Positions 52,146 to 62,604 of a stretch of DNA of 64,000 nucleotides are shown here, in pieces (the stretch's first letter is position 1; every line of letters begins with the position of its first letter). The notes below the pieces were generated by a model, which saw nothing but the letters and a program-made list of their open reading frames with translations, ran no database searches and had not been told where the DNA came from. The DNA is taken from assembly GCA_030697365.1 (NCBI GenBank), contig JAUYQH010000005.1, positions 1 to 64,000 of the forward strand. Reading direction: 5' to 3'. The stretch is from Novosphingobium sp. (GTDB lineage: Bacteria > Pseudomonadota > Alphaproteobacteria > Sphingomonadales > Sphingomonadaceae). Both the position numbers and the translations under genes were made by a program.

Positions 52146-52753
52146 TGGCGATCGTCCGCAAGGCGCGAGGGCTCGGCGGGCGTCAGCCGCTGGCGGTTCT
52201 GCGCCGCCAGCAGGATGCGATCAACCAGCGGCTGCGCAAGCGGATCAACCGCGCGCCCTCGCCGATCCTGTCGCGCGGGGTGCCGTGGGTCAGCGTGATG
52301 CTGCTCAGCCTGATGCCGTTCGCGCCGCTGTTCCTCTCGGCACCGATCATGCCGCCGCTGGCGTTCATGGCGCTGCTCGCCTGGCGGATGCTCCGACCGG
52401 GCATGCTGCCGGTGTGGGCGGGCGCGCCGCTGGGCGCGTTCGACGATTTGTATAGCGGACAGCCCTTTGGCAGCGCGGTTCTGCTATGGTCAGGCGCGAT
52501 GCTGCTGATGGAATTCGTCGATGTCCGCTTGCGCTGGCGGGGATTTCTTCAGGACTGGGCGCTGGCTGCCGCCATGATCGCCGGGTATCTCGTGCTCGCC
52601 ACGTTGATCGCCAACCTTGCCGGAGGGTCCGCCCCGCTGGGCGCGATCGTGCCGCAGATCGTGCTGTCGCTGGCCGTCCACCCGGTGATCACCAGCCTGG
52701 TCGCCGCGCTCGACCGCCTGCGGCTGCTGCCTTTGAGCAAGGTGGGGCGATGA
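52145..52753 (+). CDS. mreD: Rod shape-determining protein MreD
   Basis: Small multi-TM protein between mreC and mrdA, 'APLGAFDDLYSGQPFGSAVLLW'. Confidence 0.88.
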   Translation: MAIVRKARGLGGRQPLAVLRRQQDAINQRLRKRINRAPSPILSRGVPWVSVMLLSLMPFAPLFLSAPIMPPLAFMALLAWRMLRPGMLPVWAGAPLGAFDDLYSGQPFGSAVLLWSGAMLLMEFVDVRLRWRGFLQDWALAAAMIAGYLVLATLIANLAGGSAPLGAIVPQIVLSLAVHPVITSLVAALDRLRLLPLSKVGR

Positions 52754-54837
52754 AATTCGGCGACTGGCGCAACCGCGCGCGGGCGCGACCCAAACCGGCG
52801 ATCAGCTCGGTCATGCTGACGCACACCTTCAATCGCCGCAGCTTCTTCCTCGGCGCGGTCCAAGGCGGGGTCGGCATCCTGCTGGCGACGCGGATGGGCT
52901 ATCTCGCGGTGGCAGAGAACGAGAAGTACCGCCTCGCCTCCGAAAGCAACCGGGTGAACCTGGCGCTGATCCCGCCGCGGCGGGGCTGGATTCTCGATCG
53001 CAACGGCTCGCCGCTCGCCTCCAACCGCGCCGCGTTCCGGGTCGATCTGATCCCCGAGCGGCTGGTCCATGCCGAACAGACGATTTCCGAACTCGGCCAG
53101 ATTCTGGGGCTCAGCGAAATCGAGGTCCGCGATCTGAAAGACAAGATCGACAAGGCGCACGGCTTCGCCCCCGTCGAGGTCGCCAGCCGGATAGACTGGG
53201 ACAAGTTCGCCGCGATCAGCGTGCGCCTGCCCGACATGCCCGGGGTGGTCCCCCAGCGCGGGTTCAGCCGGTTCTACCCGACCGGCCCCGCGGTGGGCCA
53301 CCTGATCGGCTATGTCGGCACCGTCTCGGCCGAGGAGTACGAGAAGGAAAAGAACCCGCTGCTGATCACCCCGGGGTTCAAGATCGGCAAGGACGGGCTG
53401 GAAAAGCAGTACGAACAGCGCCTGCGCGGCGTACCCGGCGCCCGCCGGACCGAAGTGACCGCGGGCGGGCGGATAGTCCGCGATCTCGAAACGCGCGAAG
53501 ACGTGCCCGGCAAGCCGATCCAGCTGACCATCGACGGTCCCCTGCAGGATTACGCTGCGCGCCGCCTCGGCCTTGAATCGGGGTCGGTGGTGGTGATGGA
53601 TTGCGCCACCGGCGACGTGCTGTGCATGGCCTCTATGCCCAGCTTCGATCCCAACAGCTTTTCCGACGGGATCGGCCGGATCGAGTGGAAAATGCTTTCG
53701 GGCGACGATCATGTGCCGCTGCGCAACAAGGTGCTCAAGGGTCTCTATCCGCCGGGCTCGACCGTCAAGCCGATGGTCGCGATGAGCTTTCTCGAAGCCG
53801 GGCTCGATCCCTCGGCCAGCGTCGGCTGTGGCGGGGGCTTGCGCGTGGGCAACCGCGTGTTCCACTGCTGGAACCGGCGCGGCCACGGCACTGTCGACAT
53901 GGCCAAGGGCATCTACCAGTCGTGCGACGTGTACTTCTATCACTTTGCCCAGAAAATCGGCATGGATCCGATCGCGGTCATGGCAAAACGGCTGGGAATG
54001 CAGGAGAAGTTCGAGCTTCCTGTCTCGAGCCAGAGCTTCGGCACCGTCCCCTCGCCGGCGTGGAAGGAAAAGAAATACGGCCAGCCGTGGGCGCTCTACG
54101 ACACCGTCAACGCCACCATCGGCCAGGGCTATATGCTGGCCAATCCGCTCCAGCTCGCGGTGATGGCGACGCGATTGGCGACCGGTAGCCAGGTGATGCC
54201 GCGAATGCTGCTCGACAAGCAAATTCCGCGCCCGGCTTCGCTCAACTTTTCGGGCGAGCATGTCGCTTATGTCCGCCAGGCGATGAGCGACGTGGTCAAC
54301 GGCCCCGGCACCGCGGGACGCGCCAAGCTTCCGCTCGACGGCATCCAGATGGCGGGCAAGACCGGCACCGCCCAAGTCGTCGGGCTCAACATCTCGTCTG
54401 GCAAGGGCGGCCTGTGGAAGTACCGCGACCATGGCCTGTTCATCTTCTTCGCGCCGTTCGACAACCCGCGCTATGCCGGAGCGGTGGTGATCGAGCACGG
54501 CGGCGGATCGGGCGCGGCCTATCCGATCGCGCGCGATGTGATGACCTTCATGTTCGATCCGGCCAAGGGCATGGAGGCGCTGAACACGCTGGAGGCCGGA
54601 TGGGGCGGCAACGCAATCCAGCGCATGGCGAGCAAGTACGCTGCGGCCGAGCAGCTCTATGGCGACAACGCGCCCAAGCCGGTCAGTGAAGCGCAAGTCG
54701 AACGCGCGGTCGATGCGGTCGAGCGCCCTGCCCCGACCCCCGCCGCGCCGCAAACCGACGCAGCCTCGCCCGCGCCCGAGCCGGTTGCGCCGGCTGCTCC
54801 GGCACCCGCCGCCGCGCCCGCCTCGCCGGGGACCTGA
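52750..54837 (+). CDS. mrdA: Penicillin-binding protein 2
   Basis: 'PPRRGWILDRNGSPLASNRAAFRVDLIPE', 'YPPGSTVKPMVAMSFLEAG', 'MAGKTGTAQVV'. Confidence 0.97.
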   Translation: MKFGDWRNRARARPKPAISSVMLTHTFNRRSFFLGAVQGGVGILLATRMGYLAVAENEKYRLASESNRVNLALIPPRRGWILDRNGSPLASNRAAFRVDLIPERLVHAEQTISELGQILGLSEIEVRDLKDKIDKAHGFAPVEVASRIDWDKFAAISVRLPDMPGVVPQRGFSRFYPTGPAVGHLIGYVGTVSAEEYEKEKNPLLITPGFKIGKDGLEKQYEQRLRGVPGARRTEVTAGGRIVRDLETREDVPGKPIQLTIDGPLQDYAARRLGLESGSVVVMDCATGDVLCMASMPSFDPNSFSDGIGRIEWKMLSGDDHVPLRNKVLKGLYPPGSTVKPMVAMSFLEAGLDPSASVGCGGGLRVGNRVFHCWNRRGHGTVDMAKGIYQSCDVYFYHFAQKIGMDPIAVMAKRLGMQEKFELPVSSQSFGTVPSPAWKEKKYGQPWALYDTVNATIGQGYMLANPLQLAVMATRLATGSQVMPRMLLDKQIPRPASLNFSGEHVAYVRQAMSDVVNGPGTAGRAKLPLDGIQMAGKTGTAQVVGLNISSGKGGLWKYRDHGLFIFFAPFDNPRYAGAVVIEHGGGSGAAYPIARDVMTFMFDPAKGMEALNTLEAGWGGNAIQRMASKYAAAEQLYGDNAPKPVSEAQVERAVDAVERPAPTPAAPQTDAASPAPEPVAPAAPAPAAAPASPGT

Positions 54838-54841
54838 GCCG

Positions 54842-55960
54842 ATGCAGACTTACGTCCCCAAGCTGATCGCCCGCCAGCCATGGCGCGTGGTGCTGCCGCT
54901 GCTGGGGCTGGTGCTGTTCGGCAGCGCGGTGCTCTATTCCGCCGCGGGGGGCAGTTTCCAGCCGTGGGCGGTAACCCACACGATGCGGTTCTTCGTGTTC
55001 CTGGCGATGGCCTTGGTGATCAGCCGCATTCGCCCGGACCTGTTCAAACTCGCGGCCTTTCCCGCTTATGCGGTGATCCTCATCCTGCTCATCCTCGTCG
55101 AGGCGCTGGGCTTCGTCGGGGGGGGCAGCCAGCGCTGGCTCAACCTGGGATTCATGACGCTCCAGCCGTCCGAGTTGATGAAGCCGGCGATCGTGCTTGT
55201 CCTCGCCCGATACTACGATCTGCTTCCCGCGGGCGAGATAAGCAGCTGGCGCGCGATGGTACCGACGCTTGGTCTTCTCGGAGTGCCGATGGGACTGGTC
55301 ATGCTCCAGCCCGATCTCGGGACCGCGCTGGCGATCGGCTTCGGCGCCGCGATCGTCATCTTCCTGGCGGGTGTGCCGCTGCGCTGGTTCGTCGGCGCGG
55401 GCGCGGCCGTGGCGGTGATCGCCCCGATCGCCTTCTTCACGCTGCTCCACGATTACCAGCGCAAGCGCGTCTTCACTTTTCTCGATCCCGAAAGCGACCC
55501 GCTCGGCTCGGGCTATCACATCACCCAGTCGAAGATCGCGATCGGATCGGGCGGTCTGTTCGGCAAGGGCTTTGGCAACGGCAGCCAGAGCCACCTCGAT
55601 TACCTGCCCGAGCCGCACACCGACTTCGTCTTCGCGACGATGAGCGAGGAATGGGGAATGCTGGGCGGGCTGTTCGTGCTGTTCGTGTTCTTCCTGGTGC
55701 TGCGCTGGGGGCTGCGCGTGGCGCAGAACGCGCCCGACCGCTTCAGCCGCCTGCTGGCGGCGGGGATGACGCTGACGATCTTCTTCTACGTCTGCATCAA
55801 CCTGATGATGGTGATGGGCCTGGCCCCCGTGGTGGGCATTCCCCTGCCCTTCATGAGCCACGGCGGCAGCTCGATGATGACCAACATGATCTGCGTCGGG
55901 ACGATCATGGCGGTGGAGCGCTGGAGCGGCGAGCGGCGGGGAAGTGGGGGGCTGGGCTAG
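54842..55960 (+). CDS. rodA: Rod shape-determining protein RodA
   Basis: SEDS family: 'PSELMKPAIVLVLARYYD', 'LQPDLGTALAIGFGA', 'PLPFMSHGGSSMMTNMI'. Confidence 0.96.
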   Translation: MQTYVPKLIARQPWRVVLPLLGLVLFGSAVLYSAAGGSFQPWAVTHTMRFFVFLAMALVISRIRPDLFKLAAFPAYAVILILLILVEALGFVGGGSQRWLNLGFMTLQPSELMKPAIVLVLARYYDLLPAGEISSWRAMVPTLGLLGVPMGLVMLQPDLGTALAIGFGAAIVIFLAGVPLRWFVGAGAAVAVIAPIAFFTLLHDYQRKRVFTFLDPESDPLGSGYHITQSKIAIGSGGLFGKGFGNGSQSHLDYLPEPHTDFVFATMSEEWGMLGGLFVLFVFFLVLRWGLRVAQNAPDRFSRLLAAGMTLTIFFYVCINLMMVMGLAPVVGIPLPFMSHGGSSMMTNMICVGTIMAVERWSGERRGSGGLG

Positions 55961-55961
55961 G

Positions 55962-56513
55962 CTAGGCGACCACAAGCTTGCGCGCGATCCGCGCGGCTTC
56001 GGTCCTGCAATCATAACGCAGGCCCGGCTCCGAACAAAAATCGGGCCACTGGTTCCGCGCATGCCACAGATCGACGAGTCCCAGTTCGGCCAACGCCTGA
56101 AAGAAGCGCGGATCGCGGCGCAACGGAGCGACCTCGGGCCAGAACAGCAGCGACGACTGGTTGTGCGCTTGACGTCGCGGCGCCGAGTTCCCCGCTCGCA
56201 CCCGGAATGGGCGCGAATGGAGATCTCGGGCAACGGCATGCGCCACTGGTCGCGGAAACGGGAGTTCCCCCCTTTGGACGATCCAGGCGGAGCGCAGGAT
56301 TCCGCTCCCAGATTGGGAGCAGCGATCGAATTGGTTCCTCCCAAAGATCCCTACGCTGGCTAAACTGGCGCACCACTCGCTCTGACGCCGGGCAACCCAT
56401 GCGGCACGGTCATGCCTGGCCGGAGCCATCATCCCTGCCCCGCCGTCACGTCCGACGAGATTTTCGGCCACAAGGAAGGCTGCCGACGCCATCGCAAAAG
56501 GTATTGCCACCAC
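55962..56513 (-). pseudogene. Degenerate ORF with conserved-looking C-terminus (winged-helix/TPR regulator-like remnant)
   Basis: Incoherent N-terminus, then 'LLFWPEVAPLRRDPRFFQALAELGLVDLWHARNQWPDFCSEPGLRYDCRTEAARIA', which resembles CadC-like regulator C-termini. Confidence 0.5.
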
Positions 56514-56569
56514 GATCCGAGACGCTATAGGCCACGCCTTCGCCGCGGCCGGGCCGCGAATGGCGATGC

Positions 56570-56645
<76 letters not shown>

Positions 56646-56721
56646 TTTCCCACCATAAAAACAGCAACTTACGGCCTCCCGCAACCCGCGCCGCCCCTTC
56701 CGTTTTACCGTAGGTAGCGAT

Positions 56722-56988
56722 CTAGGTAGCAAAAATTTTTTCGCGCGGAGTGTCCGAACGCGTCCCGGAACTGCCTATCTGTTCCCACGCCCGACACTTC
56801 CCCCCGCCCCGAAACTGACGCGTCTCGCAAATCAGGATCAGCGCACCGAAGTCCTCGCGCTCGCCAAGCCGGTCGGCAATCCGCCGGACACAGGCCAGAG
56901 GCAAGCCGTTGTCATGCGCCACCTGACGCAGATAGTCGTCGCGGCACTCTGCCCCGCAAGCCCGGTATTGCAATAGCAAGTCGGTCAT
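56722..56988 (-). CDS. Small hypothetical protein
   Basis: MTDLLLQYRACGAECRDDYLRQVAHDNGLPLACVRRIADRLGEREDFGALILICE, coherent coding-like residue pattern. Confidence 0.6.
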   Translation of the reverse strand: MTDLLLQYRACGAECRDDYLRQVAHDNGLPLACVRRIADRLGEREDFGALILICETRQFRGGGKCRAWEQIGSSGTRSDTPREKIFAT

Positions 56989-57555
56989 TTCGCACCATCC
57001 TTCCCGGCTGAAAGCCGCACTGCCTGCGGCAAGCGGCCTGCCTTCCGGCGAGGATGGGAGGGGGAGGAAAAACCGAAATCGATGCCCTGGCGCGGGCCAG
57101 CGAGCGCGAAGCGACCGCCACACGGGGGCGTCTATTTCGGTTTAGGGAACGAGAGGGCAAAGCCCTTGGTGTTCCGCTTCGTCAGAAAATGGAGGCGGCA
57201 GCCTCCCCCAGCCGCACTGCGGCACAAAGACGGCGCCCTCGCAATGGCGCGGCGACGACGGCGGACGTGGCGGCAAGCCGAGCGCCACGACAAGGATGTT
57301 GCGCCACCGGCGCAGCTCCGCCCGTCGAAGCGAGCGCGCGACCGCCGCTCTCCGGGCTAGCCGAGAGGCGAGAGCGCCAGCGGGTCAGCACAAAGTTGCC
57401 GCGCCCTTAGGAGCGCGAAGCGCGGGACAGAGCGCGTCCTTAAACTCTCCCGCTCTTCATCGCCCGCTCCCGATCGTCACCCGCATGGGCCGGGACTACA
57501 GGCCCGGTCCGCGCCAGCGGATAGAGCGGGTTGCCCGGAGGGCAGCGCCTATTGG

Positions 57556-59562
57556 CTACTCAATGCCAAGTTTGGAGAAGAAGATTTTGTTGCGCATTTC
57601 GGCATCTCGCAGGAGCTTTGTCCAACTCAGCACCTCAACATAAAGATTGATATTTCCGAACCAACGGAACCAACCAAGCCCATCGGGCATAGGCGTAAAA
57701 TCCTTTTCCCGTTCGAGCCACCCGGCAACCTTCATGGTCAAGTCGCAAACGACGTAACCATAGAATGGCGTGTTGGTATTCACGATGATATCGCGATTTC
57801 CTGGGGTCTTGAATTTTCCGTCGCGTATCTGATTCACATACCGGACAATTTGCTGCACCGGATCATCCTTCGACGACGGGTTGGCAAAATCATCACGCTG
57901 CGGTTTTTTGAACTCAAAGATTGTGATGGGATTGCTGGCCTCGTTCTCGCCGCGAAAAGCCACCCGATTATTAAAGATGGTAATGTCTGTCCGATCACCG
58001 TTCGCCTTATTGATCGGCTTTTCCGATGAAATGTAGACAGAAAAGTTTAGCCGTTCGTCCAGCATCCAGAGGTTGTGGGCATCGAAGTCGATCTGGTCGG
58101 AATCCTTTTTTCGCTGCATGATTATGTCATGGACCTCGCCCTCAGACTTGTGGCGTCCATCATCGTCAGCTTCGAGAGCCTTTGAAAAGATATCGATCAC
58201 GCATTTGCGCATCGAGACATAATGAATCAGATCGTTCTTGCTGGTCTCGGAGATGCTTTCCATGACCTCGGCTATCTTTGAATCAAGTTCGGCCTCATCC
58301 TCCGCCTGCAAAATCGCGGCGACCTGCGCTCGTGTCGCCTGCTCTTTCTCGAACTTTTTCCGCTGAAAATGCAGTTCGATCTCCTGATTGCTCGGACGCA
58401 TCGGGAGCGCGCTGAAATCGACGTCGTTGCTGAGTGTTCGATGCCACGGCGCTTGGGTCGATACATATTCGGTTATGCGCGTCTGCTTACGCTGCTTGCG
58501 TTCGGCAAGCTCGGCACCAACCGCAGTCTGCGCAATCTCTGCCGCCTGCTGCTCGATCTGGCTCTGCGAAATTCCGCTAAGCAGGTCGGATTCGGTCTGG
58601 AAGCGAAACTCCCCGCGCTCAAGCGAAACATTTTCGTTAAGATAATCGCCGAAAACATACGCCTTAATGACGAAGTTTCGTCCCTTGCCGGTTGCTCCGC
58701 TGGGCGTTGGCTCGAAAAACTCGTCCGCGAATTCGGGCACATAGGCCTGCAACGGAACGTCCGTCACTTCGCGCCGATGGGCCACTAGGCTGACTTTGCT
58801 TCGGGCGGCACGTGGCGAGTAGAATTTGAATACGCGAACCTTAAAGCTTTTATCCTCACCGTTCGCCGAAATGTTAAATCTGCCGTTCTGGACAGGCATT
58901 TCCACGATTTGGCTGGTTTCTTTGCCCAGGTAATCGTTCAATGAAACCGGCGGCGCTGTGCTGCCTTCATCGCGGATTACGACGCGCGCGCACGGCTTGT
59001 CAGCATCGACAAAATAGGGAAGCAATTTTTCGACAACGACGCGGCTGATCGTGTCGATCCCCTTTTCGGGAAACTTGACTGACTTGATCCCGGCGATCTC
59101 GACAACGCTGCCCGTCTCGCCCTCGTGGAGCGGACGCAGCTCCTCATCAACGATGATGTCCTTGCCCAGACCCATCCGAAACTTTCGTTCCCGAAGTTCG
59201 CGGCCCTCTGCGAAAATGCTGCTCACGTTCATTCGGTCGAAATATTTGAGACAGGTGAACCGCCCAAAGCCTTTGCCTCCGTCCGACTTTTTCTGTTCGG
59301 TATAGAGCTCGTCAAAGGAATCTCGGTTGCTTTGGGTAAACCCAACGCCGTTGTCGGACACGATAAACCCATCGACGCCGTGAAGCCCCTCGATCAAATC
59401 CTCCTGACCATCGCGCTTGATCTGGATGTCGACCAGACCCCCATCGCCCCCCTTTTCGTCGATGGCCTCAATCGAGTTCACTATTAACTCAACCAACGGC
59501 GTATAGACGCTCGTGCCAGAGCGGATGTTCTCCACAAGCCGCCTGATGTTGACGTTGCTCAT
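57556..59562 (-). CDS. GHKL (MutL/MORC-like) ATPase fused to C-terminal PD-(D/E)XK-like domain
   Basis: Bergerat fold: 'ELIVNSIEAIDEKG', 'VSDNGVGF', 'GGKGFGRFTCLKYF'. C-terminal 'RTDITIFNNRVAFRGENEASNPITIFEFKKPQ...QIVRYVNQIRDG', consistent with D...ExK...Q. Confidence 0.88.
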   Translation of the reverse strand: MSNVNIRRLVENIRSGTSVYTPLVELIVNSIEAIDEKGGDGGLVDIQIKRDGQEDLIEGLHGVDGFIVSDNGVGFTQSNRDSFDELYTEQKKSDGGKGFGRFTCLKYFDRMNVSSIFAEGRELRERKFRMGLGKDIIVDEELRPLHEGETGSVVEIAGIKSVKFPEKGIDTISRVVVEKLLPYFVDADKPCARVVIRDEGSTAPPVSLNDYLGKETSQIVEMPVQNGRFNISANGEDKSFKVRVFKFYSPRAARSKVSLVAHRREVTDVPLQAYVPEFADEFFEPTPSGATGKGRNFVIKAYVFGDYLNENVSLERGEFRFQTESDLLSGISQSQIEQQAAEIAQTAVGAELAERKQRKQTRITEYVSTQAPWHRTLSNDVDFSALPMRPSNQEIELHFQRKKFEKEQATRAQVAAILQAEDEAELDSKIAEVMESISETSKNDLIHYVSMRKCVIDIFSKALEADDDGRHKSEGEVHDIIMQRKKDSDQIDFDAHNLWMLDERLNFSVYISSEKPINKANGDRTDITIFNNRVAFRGENEASNPITIFEFKKPQRDDFANPSSKDDPVQQIVRYVNQIRDGKFKTPGNRDIIVNTNTPFYGYVVCDLTMKVAGWLEREKDFTPMPDGLGWFRWFGNINLYVEVLSWTKLLRDAEMRNKIFFSKLGIE

Positions 59563-59641
59563 GCCACGTTCTCCAACAACATGTGGATCAACCGTGCGGA
59601 AACGCTGCCGTATCGGCCCCGCAATATAGATGTTCGTTGGA

Positions 59642-62575
59642 TCACGGCATGATACAGTCTGTGGTCACCAAGCCCGGTGTGGTCCGAAATGCCTCAGGCA
59701 GCCCCGGCCCCACGATGGCGTTGCCGTCCGCCTCGTCCTTCGCGAGCATGTGATTCAGCGCTAACAGGAACGCCAGCACGTCGTCCTTTTCCCGCAAGCC
59801 GAAAGCCGCGCGAACGGTTCGGTCCAGCTTTGCGGTCGCGGTCTTCAGCGGGTGGTCGCCAGGCAGTTCGATGGAGCGGTAAAGCGCGCGCAACGTAAGG
59901 CCGTGCTCCTTGCAGAGGTCACGCCGAAGCTTGCGCAGTGCGACGGCGGCAGCGGCAACGTCCTGCACCTGTTTGAGCGTAGGCGATTGCGGCCAAGGGA
60001 AGCTGTCGAACACCGTGTTCGAGGTGTAACGGAAGCGCTCTGTGAGCGTCGAACAGCGGTTCGTGAACCAAAGCCAATGGACGGTCGATTGCAGAATGCC
60101 GAAGGTGTAATCATCGGCGTGTGCGAAGACCGTCAGCGCAGCATTCGGATTTATTGACGGTGAAACGAAGTCGAAGATCGGCCGCTTGGTGACTTGCCCG
60201 CACACGATGTATCGCGGCAGCCTGGAGAGGCGCCCCATCAACTCGGCACGAGGATAAGACATCTGCCACCACGTTTTGAGGAAGTTGGCATGGTGCTGGT
60301 TGCCGCGCTTGCCGGTCCCCGCCAACGTGGCGTTCCGTTCGATCTCTTCGTCTGCCGCCTTCTGGCGTTCGGGAAGCACTGATGCTTCAATACGCTTGTA
60401 TAGCTTGCCGAATTTCTGGGCGTGAAGCAGGTCCAGTCCGGAAAAGTCGATGACATAACGGCTGGGCTTGCTGCCATTCTCGCCCATCAAATCGTCCGAT
60501 GTCATAAACGGTTTAAGGACAGCGGTTAACGAAGGGTCATCGCGTAAAAGATTTCGGGCTTGATCGCTCGGAGCCAGAAAGGCTTTGTGGCCGTGGGTCT
60601 GGCCTTGATAACAGCCGCCGCGCTTGTTCGCCGTCAAATCGATTGCCGATGTAACGTCCGTCACAAAGGACAACGACGACGGGATGCTGGCGAAATCGTC
60701 ATAGCGCCACCCTGCATCGACGTCAGTGCCTTCGTGAATGTAAAGTCGCTTCGATCCCGCCTGTGCGCCCTTGATCCAGTTCACGATTGAGACGTGGAGC
60801 GAAGCCTCGCCCGGCCAATACATGCTGGACACGGCTTCGGTGATCGTTCCACCATTGCCGACGATGTAGTCGAGTCCACCTAGGCGGCTATAATTCTGAC
60901 GGATTGTGTTGGTGCCAATCAGACCCGCGCGTTGTCCCGGCTCCAGCCTGTCATGCGCCAGCCGGAACCAATAGACGCAAAAATCGGCGCGCCCGTCGAT
61001 CTCGGGATGGGCGGCCCGGAGCCGCTGTAGATAAGCCGGACCAAGCTCCTCCTGAAGCTTGTTCTTGCTCTGATAGGGCGGATTGCCGACGATGGCATCG
61101 GCCTCCGGCCACGGATCGAACATTGCGTCCCCGACGCGGATATTGTTGTCCAGATTGTCGAGTGGAAGCGCGTTTTCGCCTTCGAAGCCAAGCTCGGAAA
61201 CGCCTTTGCGGTATTCTCCTTCATTGTCGAATAATTCGGCGACAGCCTCATCGTGCGCGAGTTTTTTGGCGAGCATCAGCGTCACTTTGGCAAGCTCAAC
61301 GCCAAACGGGTCGTTATCCACCCCGAAAAATTGCAGCGGACTGATTCCGCTGATCAGTTTGGCCTGCTTGTGGAATTCCGACGCGCTGACCATATGCTTC
61401 AAGCGCAGCATGATTCTGAGGTCGAGGCGCGACATTTCGCGGAAAGCGACATATAGGAAGTTGCCGCTACCACAGGCCGGATCGAGCACCCGGAATTGGC
61501 GCAGCTCTTTTCGCAATGCGATCAATTCGCCCATTGTTTTCGCAGTGTCGACGCGCGCCTGCCACGGTCGAACAATCGTCGGGCCCACGATCCGCTCGAT
61601 ATCTGCTTCTGACGTAAAGTGCCTGCCATGCTGGTGCTGTGTTTTTGCACCCATGCTCTGTTCAAATAGGGTGCCGTAGATCGCCGGATTGACCTTGGTC
61701 CACAGCTGCGAGGCCGCGCCGTTCTCACCGCCGATCAACTCGAGTTCGAATGCGTTTAGCTCGGTGTCCACAGTCTCGGCGAACAGACCGCCGTTGAAAT
61801 ACGGCACGCCAGCAAAGCGCCCATGCTTTGCCGGCGTCTTGCTGTTCATTTGTCGGAATAAGCCATTGAGCAAATCATGCGAGGACTGGCCATTGTCGAG
61901 GCAATCTCGGACGATGCTGGTAATTGTGCTCGCCGGAAGTAGATCGATATCTTCCGCGAACATGGCGATCACGAGTTGCAGCGTCAGTCGCTGGGCGTCC
62001 TCGCGCGATAGCCGGGTTGCCAGTGGGCGACGCGTAAGTTGCTTGTAAAGCTCTGCCATCTGATGGGCCGCTCGTCTCGAGACCGCTTCCCGGTCGTTCT
62101 CGAAAATCGGGGCTTTTTCGACCGGGAACATGAAATTGAGGGCTGGATAGCGAGTGTGAATCTCTTCCAAACCCACCTGATCGACAGGGTCGTTCAGTTG
62201 CCGGTCGAAGTCGTAAATCCAGAACTGGTCAAAGTTGCACAGGACGACGTAGCGCGGTCGGTTGGGTACCGCATTGAGCCAGTAGTCGAACGCTTGCCGG
62301 TAATGGAGCTGAAGCTTGGCTCCGCGCTTCTTCATCTCGATGAGAACACGAGGTTTCCAAAGCAAATCGGCGAACGCCGTCCCTTTGCTGTCATTCTTTT
62401 TAATGCGCTGCTCGAGCGTAGCGCCTGCTTCCTTGTGTCCCTTATGCCCGAACGCGATGAACAGGCGGTCGAGAAAGACCTGTGCCTCACCCTTTTCATC
62501 GCCCGTGATGTGGTCGCGGGCATATTTTTGGAACTCGGTGAGTGCCTCTACGACTGCCGACACAAATTCCCCCAA
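59642..62575 (-). CDS. MmeI-like (Type IIG/IIL) restriction-modification enzyme
   Basis: N-terminal nuclease-like 'GTAFADLLWKPRVLIEMKKRGAKL' (D...ExK); 'RVLDPACGSGNFLYVAFREM'; 'ADAIVGNPPYQSKNK'; long C-terminal TRD-like region. Confidence 0.93.
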   Translation of the reverse strand: MGEFVSAVVEALTEFQKYARDHITGDEKGEAQVFLDRLFIAFGHKGHKEAGATLEQRIKKNDSKGTAFADLLWKPRVLIEMKKRGAKLQLHYRQAFDYWLNAVPNRPRYVVLCNFDQFWIYDFDRQLNDPVDQVGLEEIHTRYPALNFMFPVEKAPIFENDREAVSRRAAHQMAELYKQLTRRPLATRLSREDAQRLTLQLVIAMFAEDIDLLPASTITSIVRDCLDNGQSSHDLLNGLFRQMNSKTPAKHGRFAGVPYFNGGLFAETVDTELNAFELELIGGENGAASQLWTKVNPAIYGTLFEQSMGAKTQHQHGRHFTSEADIERIVGPTIVRPWQARVDTAKTMGELIALRKELRQFRVLDPACGSGNFLYVAFREMSRLDLRIMLRLKHMVSASEFHKQAKLISGISPLQFFGVDNDPFGVELAKVTLMLAKKLAHDEAVAELFDNEGEYRKGVSELGFEGENALPLDNLDNNIRVGDAMFDPWPEADAIVGNPPYQSKNKLQEELGPAYLQRLRAAHPEIDGRADFCVYWFRLAHDRLEPGQRAGLIGTNTIRQNYSRLGGLDYIVGNGGTITEAVSSMYWPGEASLHVSIVNWIKGAQAGSKRLYIHEGTDVDAGWRYDDFASIPSSLSFVTDVTSAIDLTANKRGGCYQGQTHGHKAFLAPSDQARNLLRDDPSLTAVLKPFMTSDDLMGENGSKPSRYVIDFSGLDLLHAQKFGKLYKRIEASVLPERQKAADEEIERNATLAGTGKRGNQHHANFLKTWWQMSYPRAELMGRLSRLPRYIVCGQVTKRPIFDFVSPSINPNAALTVFAHADDYTFGILQSTVHWLWFTNRCSTLTERFRYTSNTVFDSFPWPQSPTLKQVQDVAAAAVALRKLRRDLCKEHGLTLRALYRSIELPGDHPLKTATAKLDRTVRAAFGLREKDDVLAFLLALNHMLAKDEADGNAIVGPGLPEAFRTTPGLVTTDCIMP

Positions 62576-62604
62576 AACACGTTAGCTTGCGGAAAGTCCG
62601 CTGA

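Noticed and set aside
52549-54753. 734-aa minus-strand ORF
   Set aside because: Antisense to mrdA (PBP2), whose motifs are intact; shadow ORF.
57054-57643. Several plus-strand ORFs after the island start
   Set aside because: Arg/Ala-rich translations, no conserved pattern, overlapping frames; likely non-coding.
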